NCBI GenBank assembly: GCA_002348925.1
Contig: DEBV01000004.1
Coordinates: 90,614-97,830 of the forward strand
Direction: 5' to 3'
Length of the DNA: 7,217 bases
Source: Alphaproteobacteria bacterium UBA2947
GTDB lineage: Bacteria; Pseudomonadota; Alphaproteobacteria; Rs-D84
Below are positions 5,060 to 7,217 of this stretch, in pieces. Position 1 is the first letter of the stretch. Every line of letters starts with the position of its first letter. The notes below the pieces were generated by a model. That model was given only the letters and a program-made list of their open reading frames with translations, was not told the origin of the DNA and ran no database searches. Made by a program: the position numbers and the translations under genes.

Positions 5060-5088
5060 TTGCACTGATTTTTCTGATTTTCTATAAT
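5060..5088 (+). promoter_or_regulatory. ligA promoter predicting a leaderless transcript
   Basis: TTGCAC (5060-5065), a 17-nt spacer and a perfect TATAAT (5083-5088) end just 6 nt before the ligA ATG at 5095. RNA start is expected at or within a base or two of the A of that ATG, so no ribosome-binding site would be present. Confidence 0.7.
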
Positions 5089-5094
5089 ACAAAC

Positions 5095-7077
5095 ATGGCA
5101 AAAACAGCAGACCTTTTTATTCGCGCAGAACACGCAGATTTAATGAAAAAATTAAACGCGTGGGATATTGCTTACCATCAAAATGATGAACCGATTGTTG
5201 ATGACGCAACCTATGATGCGGCGAAATCACGCGTGTTAGAAATTGAAAACGAATACCCAGAATTGGCCAAAGACGGTTTTTCAACACATGTTGGCGCGGC
5301 AGTTAGTGAAAAATTCAAGTCTTTCCCCCATACTGTGCCAATGCTTTCAATTTCTGATGTTTTTAATGAAAACGAAGTGCGCGATTGGTTTGATAAATTA
5401 CAGACCAAAGATTTGTTTGTTGAATTAAAGGTTGACGGTCTGTCGTTTTCTGCGCGTTATGAAAATGGCGTTTTTGTGCGTGGTCTCACGCGGGGCAGTG
5501 GTGTTGCGGGCGAAGACATAACCGCGAATTTATTAACCATACCTGATATTCCAAAGAAGTTAAGTGGCGAATTTCCGTCTGTAATTGAAGTGCGTGGTGA
5601 AGTTTATATGGCGCGCGCTGATTTTATCGCATTGAACGAAACTTCTGATAAAAAATTCGCAAATCCGCGTAACGCGGCGGCGGGGTCGCTTCGTCAGTTA
5701 AATCCTGCGATAACCGCTTCACGTAAATTAAGTGCGTTTGGTTATACTTATGGTGATTTGTCAGAGCGCACTTGGAATACGCAATCTGAATTTTTTGATA
5801 AATTGGAATCATGGGGATTTAAAACTACGCGTCAATGGGCACATAACGCAAAAAGTGTTGCCGATGTTCAAGAAATATATAACGATGTAATGCTTCATCG
5901 TGATGAAATTCCGTTTGATATAGACGGCCTTGTTATAAAAGTTAATTCAATCGCAACCCAAGAAAAAATGGGTTCGCGTGCAAACAGTCCGCGTTGGGAA
6001 ATCGCTTATAAATTTCCTGCGGCACGCGCAATTACAAAACTGAACGACATTACAATTCAGGTTGGACGAACAGGTGTTTTAACACCTGTGGCGGAATTGG
6101 AACCAATAAACATTGGTGGTGTTGTCGTGTCGCGTGCCACACTGCATAACGCAGATGAAATCGCACGATTAAATGTGAAAATAGGCGACAAAGTTATTGT
6201 GCAACGCGCTGGCGATGTTATTCCACAAATAGTTGCAGTTGCGGAAACAGCTGAAAACGCACTTCCTTTTGTTTTTCCAATCGTTTGCCCAGTGTGTGGT
6301 GGCGCGGTGGTGCAAGAAAGTGGCGCGGTTGCACGTCGTTGCGTAAATTCATTGTCTTGTCCAGCACAAATTCGTGGTGAATTGGAACATTTTGTGTCGC
6401 GTCATGCCTTTGATATAGAGGGCATCGGTGCACGTCAAATTGAATTGTTCACTAAATTAGGTTGGATAAAACAAGCGGCTGATATTTTCACGCTGATTGA
6501 AAATCATGGCGATGAATTAAAGCGTATGGATGGGTTCGGTGCAAAATCAGTTTCTAATTTACAAGCTTCAATTAACAACGCGCGTAATGTTGATTTAAAC
6601 CGTTTGATTTATGCAATCGGAATACCAGATGTTGGTGAAGTGACCGCAAAAATATTGGCGCGTGAATTTAAATCACTTGATGCGTTGCGTGTGGCAAGTG
6701 TTGAACGCCTGATTGAAATAGACGGTATTGGCGAAGTTATGGCGAATGAAATCGTTTCGTTCTTCCGTGATGAACATGCGGTGGGCGCACTGGATAATTT
6801 ATTGCGATATATAAATGTAAAAAATCCGTCAAATAAAACCATAGAAAACAGTTTGTTAAATGGTAAACGTGTCGTGTTGACTGGAACGCTTTCAAAATAC
6901 ACGCGCGACGGCGCCAAAGAAATTTTGGAACAACATGGTGCCAATGTCAGTGGCAGCGTTTCATCAAAAACAGATATTGTTATTGCGGGTGCGTCTGCGG
7001 GTTCTAAATTGACGGACGCTCAAAAATTAGGCATAACAATCTGGAGCGAAGACGATTTCGAAAATGCGATAAAGTAG
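5095..7077 (+). CDS. ligA: NAD-dependent DNA ligase LigA
   Basis: This is a complete 660-residue NAD-dependent DNA ligase, which seals nicks during replication and repair using NAD as AMP donor. An N-terminal Ia-type domain with 'YHQNDEPIVDDATYD' (about 27-41) binds NMN. The adenylation domain has catalytic K112 in 'ELKVDG' and later 'NPRNAAAGSLRQL' and 'DIDGLVIKV'. An OB domain follows with 'QVGRTGVLTPVAELEP' and 'VQRAGDVIPQIV'. Zinc-binding cysteines are C398, C401, C416 and C422, with the same spacing as in E. coli LigA. A helix-hairpin-helix region (about 430-580) and a C-terminal BRCT domain (about 587-660, 'GKRVVLTGTL') complete the protein. The length is slightly below the usual 670 or so. 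No ribosome-binding site precedes the ATG, which fits leaderless initiation from its promoter. Nothing looks broken. Confidence 0.98.
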   Translation: MAKTADLFIRAEHADLMKKLNAWDIAYHQNDEPIVDDATYDAAKSRVLEIENEYPELAKDGFSTHVGAAVSEKFKSFPHTVPMLSISDVFNENEVRDWFDKLQTKDLFVELKVDGLSFSARYENGVFVRGLTRGSGVAGEDITANLLTIPDIPKKLSGEFPSVIEVRGEVYMARADFIALNETSDKKFANPRNAAAGSLRQLNPAITASRKLSAFGYTYGDLSERTWNTQSEFFDKLESWGFKTTRQWAHNAKSVADVQEIYNDVMLHRDEIPFDIDGLVIKVNSIATQEKMGSRANSPRWEIAYKFPAARAITKLNDITIQVGRTGVLTPVAELEPINIGGVVVSRATLHNADEIARLNVKIGDKVIVQRAGDVIPQIVAVAETAENALPFVFPIVCPVCGGAVVQESGAVARRCVNSLSCPAQIRGELEHFVSRHAFDIEGIGARQIELFTKLGWIKQAADIFTLIENHGDELKRMDGFGAKSVSNLQASINNARNVDLNRLIYAIGIPDVGEVTAKILAREFKSLDALRVASVERLIEIDGIGEVMANEIVSFFRDEHAVGALDNLLRYINVKNPSNKTIENSLLNGKRVVLTGTLSKYTRDGAKEILEQHGANVSGSVSSKTDIVIAGASAGSKLTDAQKLGITIWSEDDFENAIK

Positions 7078-7086
7078 GGGGATTTC

Positions 7087-7217
7087 GTGCAAAAAAATTT
7101 GCGTGATAAAAAACAACAAGAGCCGCGTTCATTCAAAGCGCGTCTGTTGGGATTTTTTATAAATGTGATTCTTGTTCTGGTCGCTTTGACAGGATTGTAT
7201 ATTTTGTTTGTATTTTT
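7087..7217 (+). CDS. N-terminus of an unidentified single-pass membrane protein (cut by window end)
   Basis: Only about 43 codons are visible; the frame is open to the last base. It starts with GTG at 7087, 9 nt after the ligA stop, with a GGGGGA ribosome site overlapping the ligA stop region. This suggests co-transcription with ligA. The first 19 or so residues are rich in K, R and Q ('RDKKQQEPRSFKARLL'). A hydrophobic membrane segment follows ('GFFINVILVLVALTGLYILF'), giving an N-inside, C-outside anchor. That architecture fits several cell-envelope enzymes, such as a transglycosylase or penicillin-binding protein, but no diagnostic motif is reached. Confidence 0.65.
   Translation, partial: MQKNLRDKKQQEPRSFKARLLGFFINVILVLVALTGLYILFVF

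Overview
The window looks like chromosomal DNA from a low-GC, Gram-negative bacterium. The NAD-dependent DNA ligase has an alphaproteobacterial style, notably the 'VQRAGDVIPQIV' and 'SRATLHNADEIA' stretches. An exported flavodoxin, a membrane-anchored SIMPL protein and a family of small paralogs would fit a host-associated or gut alphaproteobacterium. That placement is inferred from protein style, not from a database search.

Layout. Positions 3-551 (minus strand) encode an exported flavodoxin whose sigma70-type promoter lies in the divergent intergenic region. From 683 to 3555 (plus strand) there is a tandem array of six homologous units of about 138 codons, carried by five genes. The last gene is an in-frame fusion of units 5 and 6. 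I do not recognise the family. Every unit has an N-terminal 'YIT..(K/N)(D/N)' plus '(I/V)FVGG.PA' block, a central 'VQE(L/F)H' block, an 'AW.R(V/I)K..DG' plus 'PWV' block and an invariant C-x3-C-x3-C motif. Only the first and last genes keep a long charged C-terminal tail. Between units 1 and 2 there is an 87-bp direct repeat of the leader, which looks like the scar of a deleted unit.

Downstream on the plus strand are a membrane-anchored SIMPL-domain protein (3630-4376) with a consensus promoter and a strong intrinsic terminator, a HAD-superfamily hydrolase (4456-5055), ligA (5095-7077) whose promoter predicts a leaderless mRNA, and the start of an unidentified single-pass membrane protein (7087 to the window end).

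How the genes relate. The array genes after unit 2 are packed 7-12 nt apart and are probably co-transcribed. The SIMPL, HAD and ligA genes each appear to have their own promoter. The partial membrane-protein gene follows ligA after 9 nt and probably shares its transcript. Nothing links the array functionally to its neighbours beyond position. The array is the part most likely to be undescribed. No stretch over 300 bases lacks a gene.
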